From positions 1 through 55,568 of the forward strand of contig JALUXG010000031.1 in assembly GCA_027019085.1 (NCBI GenBank): DNA of 55,568 bases, given 5' to 3'. Shown piece by piece: positions 30,666 through 41,150 of the stretch. The DNA is from Rhodanobacteraceae bacterium (GTDB lineage: Bacteria; Pseudomonadota; Gammaproteobacteria; Xanthomonadales; Rhodanobacteraceae). The notes beneath the pieces were generated by a model. The model was given only the letters and a program-made list of their open reading frames with translations, was not told where the DNA came from and did no database searches. The position numbers and the translations under genes were made by a program. Positions within the stretch are counted from its first letter, which is position 1. The number at the start of each line of letters is the position of its first letter.

Positions 30666-32384
30666 GTGCGTAGCGGCAAGGCCAAGTTCAAGCAATTGCG
30701 GCATTTTGCGACGCTGGCGATCCTGCCTGCGTTGTTGCTCGGGTGTGCCTCCGTGCCCCGCCCGGGCGCAACCGGTCAATCCCGACCTCCAATGTCCGCC
30801 AGTGTGCCAGATGCGCGCACCGAAGGTCTGGTCAAGAAGGCGCAGTCTGCCCTCGACCGGGGTGATATGCAGGCGGCCCAGGCCGATTATGCCCGAGCCG
30901 CCATGCGTTCGGGCAACCCGGACATCGCCGCCAGGGCGACGGGACTGGCCTTGGCCCTGCACGACAGCGATGCCGCGGAAAAGGCACTGGCGCGCTGGAA
31001 AGCGCTTGGTGCCGATCCTGAAGATGTACTGCGTGCCCGCGCCCGGATTGCGCTCGACCAGGGGCGTACGGACCAGGCGCGCGCACTGCTCATGAAACTG
31101 ACGGCCGGCGGAGGGAAACCGGCATGGCAGGCCTTTGGCAAGATCATCCTCAATGCGCGCGATGCGGCACAGGCCGGGCAGTTGCTGCAGCAGGTGGCAA
31201 CGCCCGCGCGTCTTCCCGATGACGTGCTGGCCTGGTTGGCAATGAGCGAAATCGGCCAGAAGCTGGGGCGCTATGCCTATGCTCAGCAGATTGCCGATAC
31301 CGCCGCAGAGCGCTTCCGGGACGGACGTGCCTATGCCTGGGCGGGAAGCCTCGAAGCCCAGCGCGGCAACGACAAGGCGGCCCAGGCCATGTATGCCAGG
31401 GCGGTGAAGGTGCTGCCGGACAACATCGATTTGCGCATGGCCTATGCCGGGCTGGTCGCCAAGCAGGGGCATCTTGCCGAGGCGGGCCGCATTCTTGCCC
31501 GGGGCAGGCAGGACGAGCGCACGTTCGCGGCGCGTACCGCGTTTGCCGCACGCAACAAGGACATGAAAAGCCTGGGGTCCATCTATGAAAGCCTGACCCG
31601 TGCGCCCGGATCCGTTCGCAAGAAGAGTTATTACCTCCTCGGCCAGCTGGCCGCGCTGCTCGACAAACCGCAGGCGGCGGTGGATTGGCTGGCCAAGGTG
31701 CCACCCCGGGCCGAGCACGGCGTCGACGCCGGCATCCGAAGGGCCGTGCTGTTGCAGCAACTCGGACACCCAGGCCAGGCGCATGGCGTGCTGCAGAACA
31801 TGCGCACGGTGTTTGCCGACCAGCCGCAGATTGCCTACCGTCTCGACCGGGTTGATGCCGAGTTGTACATGCAGGCGGGCGATTATGCCCGCGCGGCGAC
31901 CGCCTACACCCGTGCGATGGCCGGCAATGCCGATTCGGGAGAGCTGCTGTACGGCCGTGGCCTGGCCTATGCCGAGGACGGCAAGACCGCTGCCGCTGTT
32001 GCCGACCTGCGTGCCGTGTTGCGCCTGGAGCCGGACAACATCAATGCGGTCAATGCACTGGGGTATACGCTGGCCGATGCAGGGCGGAACCTGTCCGAAG
32101 CGCGCAAATTGCTCGAGCGCGCACACAAGGCGAAGCCCGATGACCCCGCGATCACCGATTCCTGGGGCTGGCTGCAGTTTCGTCTCGGACATCTGGCGAG
32201 GGCGGAGAAGGCCCTGCGGTGGTCCTGGAAACAGCGCAAGGATTCGGAGGTCGGCGCCCACCTGGCGCAAGTGCTGCTGGTGCAGGGCAAGCGGTCCGAG
32301 GCCAGGCGGATCTACCGTGAGGCCCTGAAACTGGCTCCGCACAACCGGCACCTGCTGGCCTTGCGCGCGAAATTCGGACCGTGA
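30666..32384 (+). CDS. TPR-repeat outer-membrane lipoprotein
   Basis: The 572-residue product has a lipoprotein signal (LLLGC, cysteine at residue 27) and a chain of TPR-like helix pairs along its whole length, for example AQADYARAAMRSGNPDIAARATGL and SWGWLQFRLGHLARAEKAL near the end. GTG at 30666 is chosen because GGAGGTG lies 5 nt upstream. The same TPR gene sits before lolB and ispE in pseudomonads and xanthomonads, where it is suggested to help envelope assembly, but its role is not settled. It overlaps lolB by 4 nt (GTGA). Confidence 0.87.
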   Translation: MRSGKAKFKQLRHFATLAILPALLLGCASVPRPGATGQSRPPMSASVPDARTEGLVKKAQSALDRGDMQAAQADYARAAMRSGNPDIAARATGLALALHDSDAAEKALARWKALGADPEDVLRARARIALDQGRTDQARALLMKLTAGGGKPAWQAFGKIILNARDAAQAGQLLQQVATPARLPDDVLAWLAMSEIGQKLGRYAYAQQIADTAAERFRDGRAYAWAGSLEAQRGNDKAAQAMYARAVKVLPDNIDLRMAYAGLVAKQGHLAEAGRILARGRQDERTFAARTAFAARNKDMKSLGSIYESLTRAPGSVRKKSYYLLGQLAALLDKPQAAVDWLAKVPPRAEHGVDAGIRRAVLLQQLGHPGQAHGVLQNMRTVFADQPQIAYRLDRVDAELYMQAGDYARAATAYTRAMAGNADSGELLYGRGLAYAEDGKTAAAVADLRAVLRLEPDNINAVNALGYTLADAGRNLSEARKLLERAHKAKPDDPAITDSWGWLQFRLGHLARAEKALRWSWKQRKDSEVGAHLAQVLLVQGKRSEARRIYREALKLAPHNRHLLALRAKFGP

Positions 32385-32983
32385 GGATCCGCCTTCTTCT
32401 GCTCGCGGCCATGCTGGTCGCCGTGTCGGCATGTGCGCCGGTGCGCATCAAGGGCAATGCAGCCATGATGCAGGCGCAGTCCGCGCGTGAAAGCATGCTT
32501 GGGGCGCGTCATGACTGGACGGTCCAGGCACGTCTGGCTGTCAGTGACGGCGAGCATGGCGGCAGCGGGGGGCTGACCTGGCGCCAGGACGGTGATCGTT
32601 ACCGCTTCGTCCTGCGAGCGCCGGTGACCGGGCGCAGTTTCCAACTGCAAGGCGGGCCGGACGGTGCGGTGCTGGAGGGCCTGGACCAGGGGCCTGTGCA
32701 TGACATCGACGCGCAGCGCTTGCTGGCGCGCGTGTTCGGCTGGCAAGTGCCGCTGGCGCGCCTGCGCTACTGGATCAAGGGGCTGCGTGTGCCCGGCGCA
32801 CCGGCGGTGCTGCGTTTCGGGAACAATCAACTACCGTCGCTGCTGCAGCAGGACGGCTGGACCGTCGAGTACCTGGGCTGGTTCCAGGGCGACGCCACGC
32901 CGGTTCCGCGCAAGCTGTTCGCATCGAAGGGCCCCTACCGGGTACGTATCGTGATCGAACAGTGGAACTGGAAGCTGAAATGA
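32381..32983 (+). CDS. lolB: Outer-membrane lipoprotein receptor LolB
   Basis: LolB accepts lipoproteins from periplasmic LolA and inserts them in the outer membrane. The 200-residue product is itself a lipoprotein (VSAC, cysteine at 18) and has the LolB pattern W-x-V-x-A-R (DWTVQARLAV), GLTWRQDGDRY, LRYWIKGL and the final VRIVIEQWNWKLK. GTG start overlaps the TPR gene stop (GTGA), and its TGA overlaps the ispE ATG. The lolB-ispE pairing is strongly conserved in gammaproteobacteria. Confidence 0.93.
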   Translation: MRIRLLLLAAMLVAVSACAPVRIKGNAAMMQAQSARESMLGARHDWTVQARLAVSDGEHGGSGGLTWRQDGDRYRFVLRAPVTGRSFQLQGGPDGAVLEGLDQGPVHDIDAQRLLARVFGWQVPLARLRYWIKGLRVPGAPAVLRFGNNQLPSLLQQDGWTVEYLGWFQGDATPVPRKLFASKGPYRVRIVIEQWNWKLK

Positions 32984-33840
32984 ACGGATGGAGCGCCTGG
33001 CCGGCTCCGGCCAAGCTCAATCTGTTCCTGCGCATCGTCGGCCGGCGCGAGGACGGCTACCACCTGCTGCAGACCGTGTTCCAGCTTCTCGACTGGGGTG
33101 ACACGGTGCGCGTGCGTGTACGCGGGGACGGGCACATCGTACGCACCGCCGGCATGCACGAGGTACCGCCTGATCTGGACCTTGCGGTGCGTGCCGCCCG
33201 CCTGTTGCAGGAGCGCACGGGGTCGGGAAAAGGGGCCGACATCGAAGTTCACAAACGCATCCCTGCGGGTGGTGGACTGGGCGGTGGAAGCTCCGATGCA
33301 GGCAGCGTCCTGGTGGCCCTGAATGCGCTGTGGGGCACGGGATGCACAAGGGAGGACCTTGCCGCGATGGCGCTCACCCTGGGCGCCGACGTGCCAGTGT
33401 TCGTGCATGGGCACAGTGCCTGGGCAGAAGGCGTGGGCGACCGCCTGCATCGCTTGTCGCTGCCAGCAGCGGACTACGTGCTGGTCGACCCTGGCGTGCA
33501 GGTGTCCACCCGCGAGCTTTTCCAGGCACCGCAATTGACACGTCATGCCCCCCCGGCGACAATTTCAAGCTTCCTGGAGGGAATGGTGACGGACAATGCG
33601 TTCGTGCCACTGGCGCGTGCCAGGTTTCCCGAAATCGCGGCGGCCATGGAATGGCTCGGTCAATACGGCCAGGCGCGGTTGTCCGGGAGCGGAGGGTGTG
33701 TGTTCGTGCAGACGAACTCGCGCAGTGAAGGCGAAAGGATTGCCGCTCGCTGTCCTTCTCCATTCCGGGCCTGGGTGGTCAGCGGTGTGAACGCTTCGCC
33801 ATTGAACAGCCTGTCCGGGGCATCGGATGTTGGGGCGTAG
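32980..33840 (+). CDS. ispE: 4-diphosphocytidyl-2-C-methyl-D-erythritol kinase
   Basis: IspE phosphorylates CDP-methylerythritol in the non-mevalonate isoprenoid pathway. The 286-residue GHMP kinase has PAPAKLNLFLRI at the start (catalytic lysine), the glycine-rich PAGGGLGGGSSDAG (95-108), catalytic Asp137 in LGADVPVF and GSGGCVF near the C-terminus. The start overlaps the lolB stop (ATGA). The 3' end is remarkable: its last 10 nt, including the TAG stop, lie within the tRNA-Gln gene. Confidence 0.96.
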   Translation: MNGWSAWPAPAKLNLFLRIVGRREDGYHLLQTVFQLLDWGDTVRVRVRGDGHIVRTAGMHEVPPDLDLAVRAARLLQERTGSGKGADIEVHKRIPAGGGLGGGSSDAGSVLVALNALWGTGCTREDLAAMALTLGADVPVFVHGHSAWAEGVGDRLHRLSLPAADYVLVDPGVQVSTRELFQAPQLTRHAPPATISSFLEGMVTDNAFVPLARARFPEIAAAMEWLGQYGQARLSGSGGCVFVQTNSRSEGERIAARCPSPFRAWVVSGVNASPLNSLSGASDVGA

Positions 33841-33905
33841 CCAAGCGGTAAGGCACCGGGTTTTGATCCCGGCATGCGCAGGTTCGAATCCTGCCGCCCC
33901 AGCCA
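33831..33905 (+). tRNA. tRNA-Gln (anticodon UUG)
   Basis: The acceptor stem TGGGGCG pairs with CGCCCCA; the anticodon arm CCGGG-TTTTGAT-CCCGG has anticodon TTG; the T-arm has GGTTCGAATCC. The CCA end is encoded. The first 10 nt overlap the 3' end of ispE, so processing of this tRNA would cut the ispE message at its stop codon. Confidence 0.97.
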
Positions 33906-33982
33906 CTTCCGAACGAATATGCATGGGCATCCACTGCTTCCGGACGTGATGCCTTCCCGAATGGCCTGATAGGGGACGATCT

Positions 33983-34939
33983 GTGGATACCGCTGGATTG
34001 ATGCTGTTTACCGGCAATGCCCACCGGAAACTGGCCGAGGACGTTTCGCACAGGCTTTCGGTCCCTCTCGGCAAGGCGCTTGTCGGACGCTTCAGCGATG
34101 GCGAGGCGCAGATCGAAATCGAGGAGAACGTGCGCGGCCAGGATGTTTTCATCCTGCAGCCCACCGGTGCGCCGACGTCCGAGAACTTCATGGAGCTGCT
34201 GATCCTGGCCGATGCCCTCAAGCGGGCATCGGCATCCACGGTCACGGCGGTGATGCCGTATTTCGGCTATGCGCGCCAGGACCGCCGGCCACGCTCGGCG
34301 CGGGTACCAATCACAGCGAAGCTGGCGGCGAAAATGATTGGTGCGGCAGGCGTGGACCGCGTGCTCACCGTCGACCTGCACGCCGACCAGATCCAGGGCT
34401 TCTTCGATATCCCGGTTGACAACGTCTACGCCTCGCCGGTCCTCCTGGCGGACATCTGGCGCCGGCATGACATGGACGAAATCATCGTGGTCAGCCCGGA
34501 TGTGGGTGGCGTGGTGCGGGCGCGGGCGATTGCCAAACGGCTGGACGATGCCGATCTGGCCATCATCGACAAGCGGCGTCCCAAGGCCAACGTGGCCACG
34601 GTGATGAACATCATCGGCGAAGTCGCCGGCAAGTCCTGTGTGCTGGTGGACGACATCGTCGACACAGCCGGCACCCTGTGCGCGGCTGCTGCCGCACTGA
34701 AGGGCGAGGGTGCAAGTCAGGTCGAGGCCTACTGCGTTCATCCGGTCCTTTCCGGTGCCGCCATCGACAACATCAACCATTCCCAGCTGGACCAGCTCAT
34801 CGTCACCGACACCCTGCCATTGTCGCCGGCGGCGGCGGCCTGCGAAAAAATCCGCCAGCTCACCGTGGCCGAACTACTCGCCGAGACCATTCGCCGCATG
34901 GCTTTCGGCGAATCGGTAAGTTCCCTGTACGTGGATTGA
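33983..34939 (+). CDS. prs: Ribose-phosphate pyrophosphokinase
   Basis: Prs makes PRPP from ribose 5-phosphate and ATP for purine, pyrimidine, NAD and histidine synthesis. The 318-residue product has [26 protein letters not shown] (ATP-binding region), [15 protein letters not shown] (metal-binding Asp/His), [17 protein letters not shown], and the PRPP loop [14 protein letters not shown] at 33983 with AGGGGAC upstream is taken as start. The order ispE, tRNA-Gln, prs, rplY, pth, ychF is conserved in pseudomonads and xanthomonads. Confidence 0.96.
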   Translation: MDTAGLMLFTGNAHRKLAEDVSHRLSVPLGKALVGRFSDGEAQIEIEENVRGQDVFILQPTGAPTSENFMELLILADALKRASASTVTAVMPYFGYARQDRRPRSARVPITAKLAAKMIGAAGVDRVLTVDLHADQIQGFFDIPVDNVYASPVLLADIWRRHDMDEIIVVSPDVGGVVRARAIAKRLDDADLAIIDKRRPKANVATVMNIIGEVAGKSCVLVDDIVDTAGTLCAAAAALKGEGASQVEAYCVHPVLSGAAIDNINHSQLDQLIVTDTLPLSPAAAACEKIRQLTVAELLAETIRRMAFGESVSSLYVD

Positions 34940-34982
34940 GGCGGGCAGCGCGGCTTGGCTCACGCGCCTGCGATTTTTGTCC

Positions 34983-35075
34983 TATAATCGACGGTTTGCC
35001 GCCCCTCACCGAGCACGGGCGGCTTCCATCGGTGCACCTGGTCGCGGGAGCACCGTCCTGCCGCCTTCGGGCGGC
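34983..35075 (+). promoter_or_regulatory. Promoter and hairpin leader of rplY
   Basis: A consensus -10 TATAAT is at 34983-34988, although no good -35 lies 17 nt before it. The transcript would begin near 34996 and contain CGGTGC/GCACCG and then GCCGCC-TTCG-GGCGGC (35060-35075), a very stable UUCG-capped stem. L25 in E. coli represses its own mRNA; a similar role for this leader is inference, and no copy of the 5S loop E is evident. Confidence 0.6.
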
Positions 35076-35096
35076 GACATTACCGAGGCAACATCC

Positions 35097-35780
35097 ATGG
35101 CAACGATTCATGAAGTGAACGCCGAAGTTCGCAACGACGCGGGGAAGGGTGCGAGCCGCCGCCTGCGTCGTACGGGCATGGTTCCGGCGATCGTGTACGG
35201 TGGCGACAAACCGCCGCAGAACATCCAGGTCGAGCACCGTGTCGTTCTCGCGCTGGCCAAGCACGAATGGTTCTTTTCCTCCGTGCTTGATCTCAACGTG
35301 GACGGCAAGACCGAAAAGGTACTGCTGCGCGACTGGCACAAGCACCCGCACAAGCAGCTGATGATGCATATGGATTTTCAGCGCGTGCGGGCCGGCGAGA
35401 AGCTGCACACATCGATTCCGCTGCATTTCGTCGGCCAGGAGAAGTCGCCGGCCGGCAAGACGTCCGGGGTGGTCGTATCGCACCACATCACCGATGTCGA
35501 AGTGGCGTGCCTGCCCGAGAAGCTGCCCGAATACATCGAGGTCGATCTTTCGACCATCGACCTGGGCGACATCATCCACCTGTCGGAGCTGAAGCTTCCC
35601 GAGGGCGTCGAGATTCCGCAGCTGAGTCATGACGAGAACGATCCTGCGGTCGTCACCGTGCACGCAGTGAAGGTCGAGGCCGAACAGCCTGCCGAGGGCG
35701 AAGCTGCCGAAGGTGAGGCCGCGGCTGTGCCGCCGGCGGGCGGCGAGTCGCCGGAAGGCGGCGCGGAAGAGGGCAACTAA
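35097..35780 (+). CDS. rplY: 50S ribosomal protein L25 (long, CTC-type)
   Basis: L25 binds 5S rRNA in the central protuberance. The 227-residue product is the two-domain CTC/TL5-type: an N-terminal 5S-binding domain (GKGASRRLRRTGMVPAIVYGG) and a C-terminal beta domain (HFVGQEKSPAGKTSGVVVSHHITDVEV). An acidic, glycine/alanine-rich tail (last ~45 residues) is low-complexity. The start at 35097 is the family N-terminus; the frame stays open upstream into the leader. It is 59 nt before pth. Confidence 0.95.
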   Translation: MATIHEVNAEVRNDAGKGASRRLRRTGMVPAIVYGGDKPPQNIQVEHRVVLALAKHEWFFSSVLDLNVDGKTEKVLLRDWHKHPHKQLMMHMDFQRVRAGEKLHTSIPLHFVGQEKSPAGKTSGVVVSHHITDVEVACLPEKLPEYIEVDLSTIDLGDIIHLSELKLPEGVEIPQLSHDENDPAVVTVHAVKVEAEQPAEGEAAEGEAAAVPPAGGESPEGGAEEGN

Positions 35781-35839
35781 CCGCGCGCATGACGCCGTGT
35801 CCCTGCGGGGGCTCGGCGTCATGACGCCGCCGACGGCTC

Positions 35840-36424
35840 ATGGCTGGCTTGCGCCTCATCGTCGGTCTCGGCAACCCCGGGGCCGAATATCTACGAACCC
35901 GGCACAACGCCGGGTTCTGGTTTGTCGATGCCCTGGCGCGTGCCGAAGCGGCCACCTTCTCCGTCGATGGCAAGCTGCACGGGGTGTCCTGTCGCGTGAA
36001 CGTGTCGGATACCCCGCTGTGGCTGCTCAAACCCTCCACCTTCATGAACAAGAGCGGGATCGCCGTCGCATCTGCACTTCGGTATTACAGGATCGAACCG
36101 GATCAGTGCCTGGTCGTGCATGATGACCTGGATCTGGAGCCTGGCGTGGCGCGCCTGAAGTTCGACGGCGGGCATGCGGGGCAGAATGGTCTGCGCGACA
36201 TCATGGGGCATCTTGGGCATGGCCGGTTCCATCGCCTGCGGATCGGCATCGGTCATCCCGGAGTGCGCGATCGTGTCACCCCCTGGGTGCTGGGGCAGCC
36301 GTCCGTCAAGGACGAGGATGCCATGCTGGATGCCATCGCGCGTGCCATGAACGTGCTTCCGCTGGCTGTCGAAGGACGCTTCGAGGATGCGATGAAATCC
36401 CTGCACACCAACGGGGCAGCCTGA
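35840..36424 (+). CDS. pth: Peptidyl-tRNA hydrolase
   Basis: Pth recycles tRNAs by cutting prematurely released peptidyl-tRNA. The 194-residue product has [20 protein letters not shown] with catalytic His22, [18 protein letters not shown] (catalytic Asp) and [12 protein letters not shown]. All family residues are in place. It is between rplY and ychF, a conserved order. Confidence 0.96.
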   Translation: MAGLRLIVGLGNPGAEYLRTRHNAGFWFVDALARAEAATFSVDGKLHGVSCRVNVSDTPLWLLKPSTFMNKSGIAVASALRYYRIEPDQCLVVHDDLDLEPGVARLKFDGGHAGQNGLRDIMGHLGHGRFHRLRIGIGHPGVRDRVTPWVLGQPSVKDEDAMLDAIARAMNVLPLAVEGRFEDAMKSLHTNGAA

Positions 36425-36482
36425 TTGCGCCAGGCGCGAGGCCTTGCCTTCCACTCAACCCCCTGTTTTCCGGACAATATTC

Positions 36483-37574
36483 ATGGGTATCAAATGCGGC
36501 ATCGTCGGCCTGCCCAATGTCGGCAAGTCGACCCTGTTCAACGCGCTGACCAAGGCCGGCATCGCTGCGGCCAATTTTCCCTTTTGCACCATTGATCCGA
36601 ACGTCGGGGTGGTGCCTGTGCCCGACCCTCGCCTGGCGCAGCTGGCCGAGATCGTGAATCCGCAGAAGGTGGTGCCGACGTCGATCGAGTTTGTCGATAT
36701 CGCCGGGCTGGTGGCGGGCGCATCCCGGGGCGAGGGCCTGGGCAACAAGTTCCTTGCGCATATCCGCGAGGTCGATGCCATCGCCCATGTGGTGCGTTGT
36801 TTCGAGCATGGCGATATCGTGCATGTGTCCGGCAAGGTCGACCCGATTGCCGACATCGAGACCATCGATACCGAACTGGCGCTGGCCGATCTCGAGTCGG
36901 TGGAAAAGGCGCTCAATCGCGTCGAGCGTGCGGCCAAGGCCAACGACAAGGAGGCGCTGGCGCGCCGGCCCGTGTTGCAGAAGCTGGCCGAGGCCCTGGC
37001 AGAAGGCCACGCGGCACGTTCGGTGTCGCTGGACGATGACGAGCGCGCCCTGGTGCGCGACATGTTCCTGCTGACGCTGAAGCCCTTGATGTACATCGCC
37101 AACGTGCGCGAGGACGGCTTCGAGAACAATCCGCATCTTGACGCCGTGCGCGTCCGCGCCGTGTCGGAAGGCGCGGAGGTAGTGCCAGTCTGCGCGGCCA
37201 TCGAGGAGGAGATGGCGCAACTGGACGATTCCGACCGCGACGAGTTCCTGGCCGACCTGGGGCTCGACGAGCCGGGTCTGGATCGCGTCATTCGCGCCGG
37301 ATACCGCCTGTTGGGGTTGCAGACCTATTTCACCGCCGGCGTGAAGGAAGTGCGTGCGTGGACGGTGAAGAAGGGTGCCACCGCGCCGCAGGCAGCGGCC
37401 GTCATCCATACCGATTTCGAGAAGGGCTTCATCCGCGCTGAAACCGTCGGCTACGACGATTTCATCCGTTACCGGGGCGAGTCCGGTGCCAGGGAGGCTG
37501 GCCGCTTGCGACTGGAAGGCAAGGAATACCTGGTGCAGGAAGGTGATGTGCTGCATTTCCGTTTCAATGTCTGA
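36483..37574 (+). CDS. ychF: Redox-regulated ATPase YchF
   Basis: YchF is an OBG-family P-loop NTPase that prefers ATP and binds ribosomes. The 363-residue product has [14 protein letters not shown], the G2/G3 region [17 protein letters not shown] and, instead of the G4 NKxD motif, NVRE, which is the feature that lets YchF use ATP. The TGS domain with [24 protein letters not shown] closes the protein. The start at 36483 is chosen over an ATG at 36444 because it begins the P-loop domain at the usual distance. Confidence 0.96.
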   Translation: MGIKCGIVGLPNVGKSTLFNALTKAGIAAANFPFCTIDPNVGVVPVPDPRLAQLAEIVNPQKVVPTSIEFVDIAGLVAGASRGEGLGNKFLAHIREVDAIAHVVRCFEHGDIVHVSGKVDPIADIETIDTELALADLESVEKALNRVERAAKANDKEALARRPVLQKLAEALAEGHAARSVSLDDDERALVRDMFLLTLKPLMYIANVREDGFENNPHLDAVRVRAVSEGAEVVPVCAAIEEEMAQLDDSDRDEFLADLGLDEPGLDRVIRAGYRLLGLQTYFTAGVKEVRAWTVKKGATAPQAAAVIHTDFEKGFIRAETVGYDDFIRYRGESGAREAGRLRLEGKEYLVQEGDVLHFRFNV

Positions 37575-37655
37575 GCGATACCTGTGTGGGCGGCATGCGC
37601 ACCACTCGGACCTTGCGCATAATGCGTCCTGTATCCAGCCGGGTGCGAGGGAGTG

Positions 37656-37877
37656 ATGACCGGAAAGCAGCGCGAAGTGAACCTTCGTTTTCTTGCCCAG
37701 CCGGCGGATGTCAACTTCGGCGGCAAGCCGACGGATGTGCCTGCCTGGGTGCCCAGGGACGACGGCGAACGGGCCCAGCAGGCCCATGCGCGTCGCCTGA
37801 TCGAGCTTTCCCGGCGCATGGAAGAGGAGGTGTCGCGTCACCGGCCTTTCCCGCATGCCGAATCTGACGGTCCCTGA
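37656..37877 (+). pseudogene. Acyl-CoA thioesterase remnant with in-frame internal deletion
   Basis: The 73-codon frame starts REVNLRFLAQPADVNFGGK (residues 6-24), which is the start of a cytosolic hotdog acyl-CoA thioesterase (normally followed by VHGGxxMKWID). It then jumps to PTDVPAWVPRDDGERAQQ and RRLIELSRRMEEE, which fits the family C-terminus. The hotdog core of roughly 90 residues, including the catalytic Asp, is missing without a frameshift. GAGGGAG precedes the ATG, so it may still be translated. The alternative that it is a short functional protein of its own is less likely. Confidence 0.65.
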
Positions 37878-38092
37878 CTCCGGCGTGCATGGGCAAGATT
37901 GCCAGCAAGCCGCGGGACAGGGACTGGGCAAGGCTGCCCGGGTGGACAGGGCCGCCCTGGTTTGCAAACGGGCAGGCTGGTGGCGTGTGCGCAGACTCGG
38001 GCAATCCCGGAAAGCCTCCCGCCGGGGTTGGATTTGCGGTCAGGTTCGGCCAGAATACGCGGCCTTGCCGGCCCGGGATCGTGTTTCAAGTG

Positions 38093-38121
38093 TTGACACT
38101 TCCGGAGGCGCTCGCGAGAAT
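38093..38121 (+). promoter_or_regulatory. Promoter of the tRNA-Tyr / tRNA-Gly / tRNA-Thr / tuf transcript
   Basis: TTGACA at 38093-38098, a 17-nt spacer and GAGAAT at 38116-38121, then a GC-rich discriminator typical of stable-RNA genes. tRNA-Tyr begins 14 nt later. The -35 is perfect; the -10 matches four of six positions. Confidence 0.75.
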
Positions 38122-38135
38122 AGCCGGTCTTTGCT

Positions 38136-38221
38136 GGAGGGATACCCAAGCGGCCAACGGGGGCAGACTGTAAATCTGCTGGCTTACGCCTTCGGTGGTT
38201 CGAATCCACCTCCCTCCACCA
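38136..38221 (+). tRNA. tRNA-Tyr (anticodon GUA)
   Basis: The acceptor stem GGAGGGA pairs with TCCCTCC; the anticodon arm is GCAGA-CTGTAAA-TCTGC with anticodon GTA; a long variable arm (TGGCTTACGCCTTCGG region) is as expected for a class II tRNA. CCA is encoded. Confidence 0.97.
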
Positions 38222-38319
38222 TCCTTGCCGCATATTCTGCAGCAAGGGCGGGCCCGGCAGGAACGGACTGCGGTGAAGCCATTTTGGCCTCCCGGAGTGC
38301 GGCAGTAGCGACCCGGCGT

Positions 38320-38393
<74 letters not shown>

Positions 38394-38498
38394 TTGAAAC
38401 TGCGGGGCCGTCAGCGTTGCTGATTGCCGCTCTTTTCGAAAAGTCCAGCATGGATGCTGGTCTGTTCTTCGCCATCATGGAGGATGGTTGAAGCATCC

Positions 38499-38574
<76 letters not shown>

Positions 38575-38579
38575 TTTCA

Positions 38580-38611
38580 GCGGGGCGACGTGTCGCCCTG
38601 CATTTTTCTTT
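38580..38611 (+). terminator. Hairpin with U-rich tail between tRNA-Thr and tuf (attenuator or partial terminator)
   Basis: GCGGGGCGA (38580-38588), loop CGTG, TCGCCCTGC (38593-38601; one G-T pair), then ATTTTTCTTTT. It has the form of an intrinsic terminator but precedes tuf without an obvious new promoter, so it probably limits readthrough or protects the tuf message 5' end after tRNA processing. Confidence 0.65.
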
Positions 38612-38637
38612 TACATCCGAGTTTGGGGTTGGCAGTC

Positions 38638-39828
<1,191 letters not shown>

Positions 39829-39856
39829 GACAGAGCCGGGATGCGGCATGAAGGGG

Positions 39857-39884
39857 TCCGGGGTTCGCTTTTGCCAATCCCGGA
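39857..39884 (+). terminator. Hairpin after tuf
   Basis: TCCGGGGTT (39857-39865) pairs with AATCCCGGA (39876-39884; one G-T pair) around CGCTTTTGCC. No T-run follows, so it may be an mRNA end stabiliser or a Rho-assisted stop. A -10-like TACAAT at 39912-39917 could start the tRNA-Trp transcript just downstream. Confidence 0.4.
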
Positions 39885-39926
39885 GCCAAGATCGCCATCC
39901 CGTGTACGCAGTACAATTCACGATAT

Positions 39927-40002
<76 letters not shown>

Positions 40003-40014
40003 CCCAGGTAGCGC

Positions 40015-40401
40015 ATGAACGCAAAGGCTGAACAAAACCACAAGTCCAGTGCCGGTGACAGGGTCAAGCTGGCATTGGCAGTGCTGGTGCTGGCGGCCGG
40101 AATCTTCGGCTTTTACTGGTATTCGAACCTTGCGCAGTATCTGCGTCTGGGTGGTCTGCTCGCCGCAATTGCCATCGCGGTCGGATTGACCATGTTGACC
40201 GGTCTGGGCGGGCGGATTCGTCATTTTCTGGCCGAGTCGCAGTTCGAGATGCGCAAGGTGGTCTGGCCAACTCGTGACGAGACGGTCAAGACCACGTTGG
40301 TGATCATCGTTGTCGTGATCATCCTGGCCCTGATGCTGGGACTGATCGACGTGATCCTCAAGACGGTTGTGCTCGACTGGCTGCTGAAGCTCGGCAAATG
40401 A
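40015..40401 (+). CDS. secE: Preprotein translocase subunit SecE
   Basis: SecE is the essential small clamp subunit of the SecYEG translocon. The 128-residue product is the three-helix gammaproteobacterial form (hydrophobic segments about 18-36, 43-61 and 91-120) with the conserved amphipathic segment [24 protein letters not shown] before the last helix. It begins 12 nt after tRNA-Trp and 10 nt before nusG, with which it is cotranscribed. Confidence 0.96.
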   Translation: MNAKAEQNHKSSAGDRVKLALAVLVLAAGIFGFYWYSNLAQYLRLGGLLAAIAIAVGLTMLTGLGGRIRHFLAESQFEMRKVVWPTRDETVKTTLVIIVVVIILALMLGLIDVILKTVVLDWLLKLGK

Positions 40402-40411
40402 GGGAAACAGC

Positions 40412-40972
40412 ATGAGCAAGCGCTGGTACGTGGTGCACGCCTATTCGGGCTTCGAGAATCAGGTCAAGCGTTCGCTGGAGGAACGCATTCACCGCATGGG
40501 CATGGAGTCCAGGTTCGGCGAGGTGCTGGTGCCTACCGAGGAAGTGGTGGAAATGCGCGCTGGCCAGAAACGGCGTAGCGAACGCAAGTTCTTCCCCGGC
40601 TACGTGCTGGTGCAGATCGAGACCGAGGTGGACGGCAAGTCGCCGCGCATCGATGACGAGTGCTGGCATCTGGTCAAGGATACGCCGAAGGTCATGGGCT
40701 TCATCGGCGGTACGGCATCGCGCCCGCAGCCGATCAAGGACAGCGAGGCCGATACCATCCTCAGCCGCGTGCGTGAGGGCGTGGAGAAGCCCCGTCCGAA
40801 GGTGCTGTTCGAGCCGGGCGAGATGGTTCGCGTGACCGACGGCCCGTTCAACGACTTCAATGGCGTGGTGGAAGAAGTCAACTACGAAAAGAGTCGCCTG
40901 CGTGTGGCGGTGTTGATCTTCGGGCGTTCGACCCCGGTGGAGCTGGAATTCGGACAGGTGGAAAAGGCCTGA
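40412..40972 (+). CDS. nusG: Transcription termination/antitermination protein NusG
   Basis: NusG binds RNA polymerase and Rho or ribosomal protein S10. The 186-residue product has the NGN domain ([35 protein letters not shown]) and the KOW domain ([24 protein letters not shown]). It follows secE closely, the usual pair, and a new promoter for rplK lies just downstream. Confidence 0.97.
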   Translation: MSKRWYVVHAYSGFENQVKRSLEERIHRMGMESRFGEVLVPTEEVVEMRAGQKRRSERKFFPGYVLVQIETEVDGKSPRIDDECWHLVKDTPKVMGFIGGTASRPQPIKDSEADTILSRVREGVEKPRPKVLFEPGEMVRVTDGPFNDFNGVVEEVNYEKSRLRVAVLIFGRSTPVELEFGQVEKA

Positions 40973-40989
40973 TTCGCACCGGGCGAGGC

Positions 40990-41018
40990 TTGTCAGCACC
41001 GCATCGATTGCCTATACT
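40990..41018 (+). promoter_or_regulatory. Promoter of the rplKA operon
   Basis: TTGTCA at 40990-40995, a 17-nt spacer and TATACT at 41013-41018. The transcript would have a leader of about 125 nt with a very stable stem, GCCCCGGC-GGA-GCCGGGGC at 41066-41084, in the place where L1 autoregulates the E. coli L11 operon. The L1 target itself is not identified. Confidence 0.8.
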
Positions 41019-41150
41019 TGGCTGTTCACGCCGCTCCTTCCCGGGTCGGCGTGTACGTATTTGTGGCCCCGGCGGAGCCGGGGCTCCCGTCGTCACGGAC
41101 GATGTGAAGCGAGGAGCCAACCGGCGCCAGCACTCGCGAGGACAGGAATC

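Noticed and set aside
36483-37574. YchF with a damaged G4 motif (NVRE instead of NKxD)
   Set aside because: This is the normal YchF form and explains its ATP preference.
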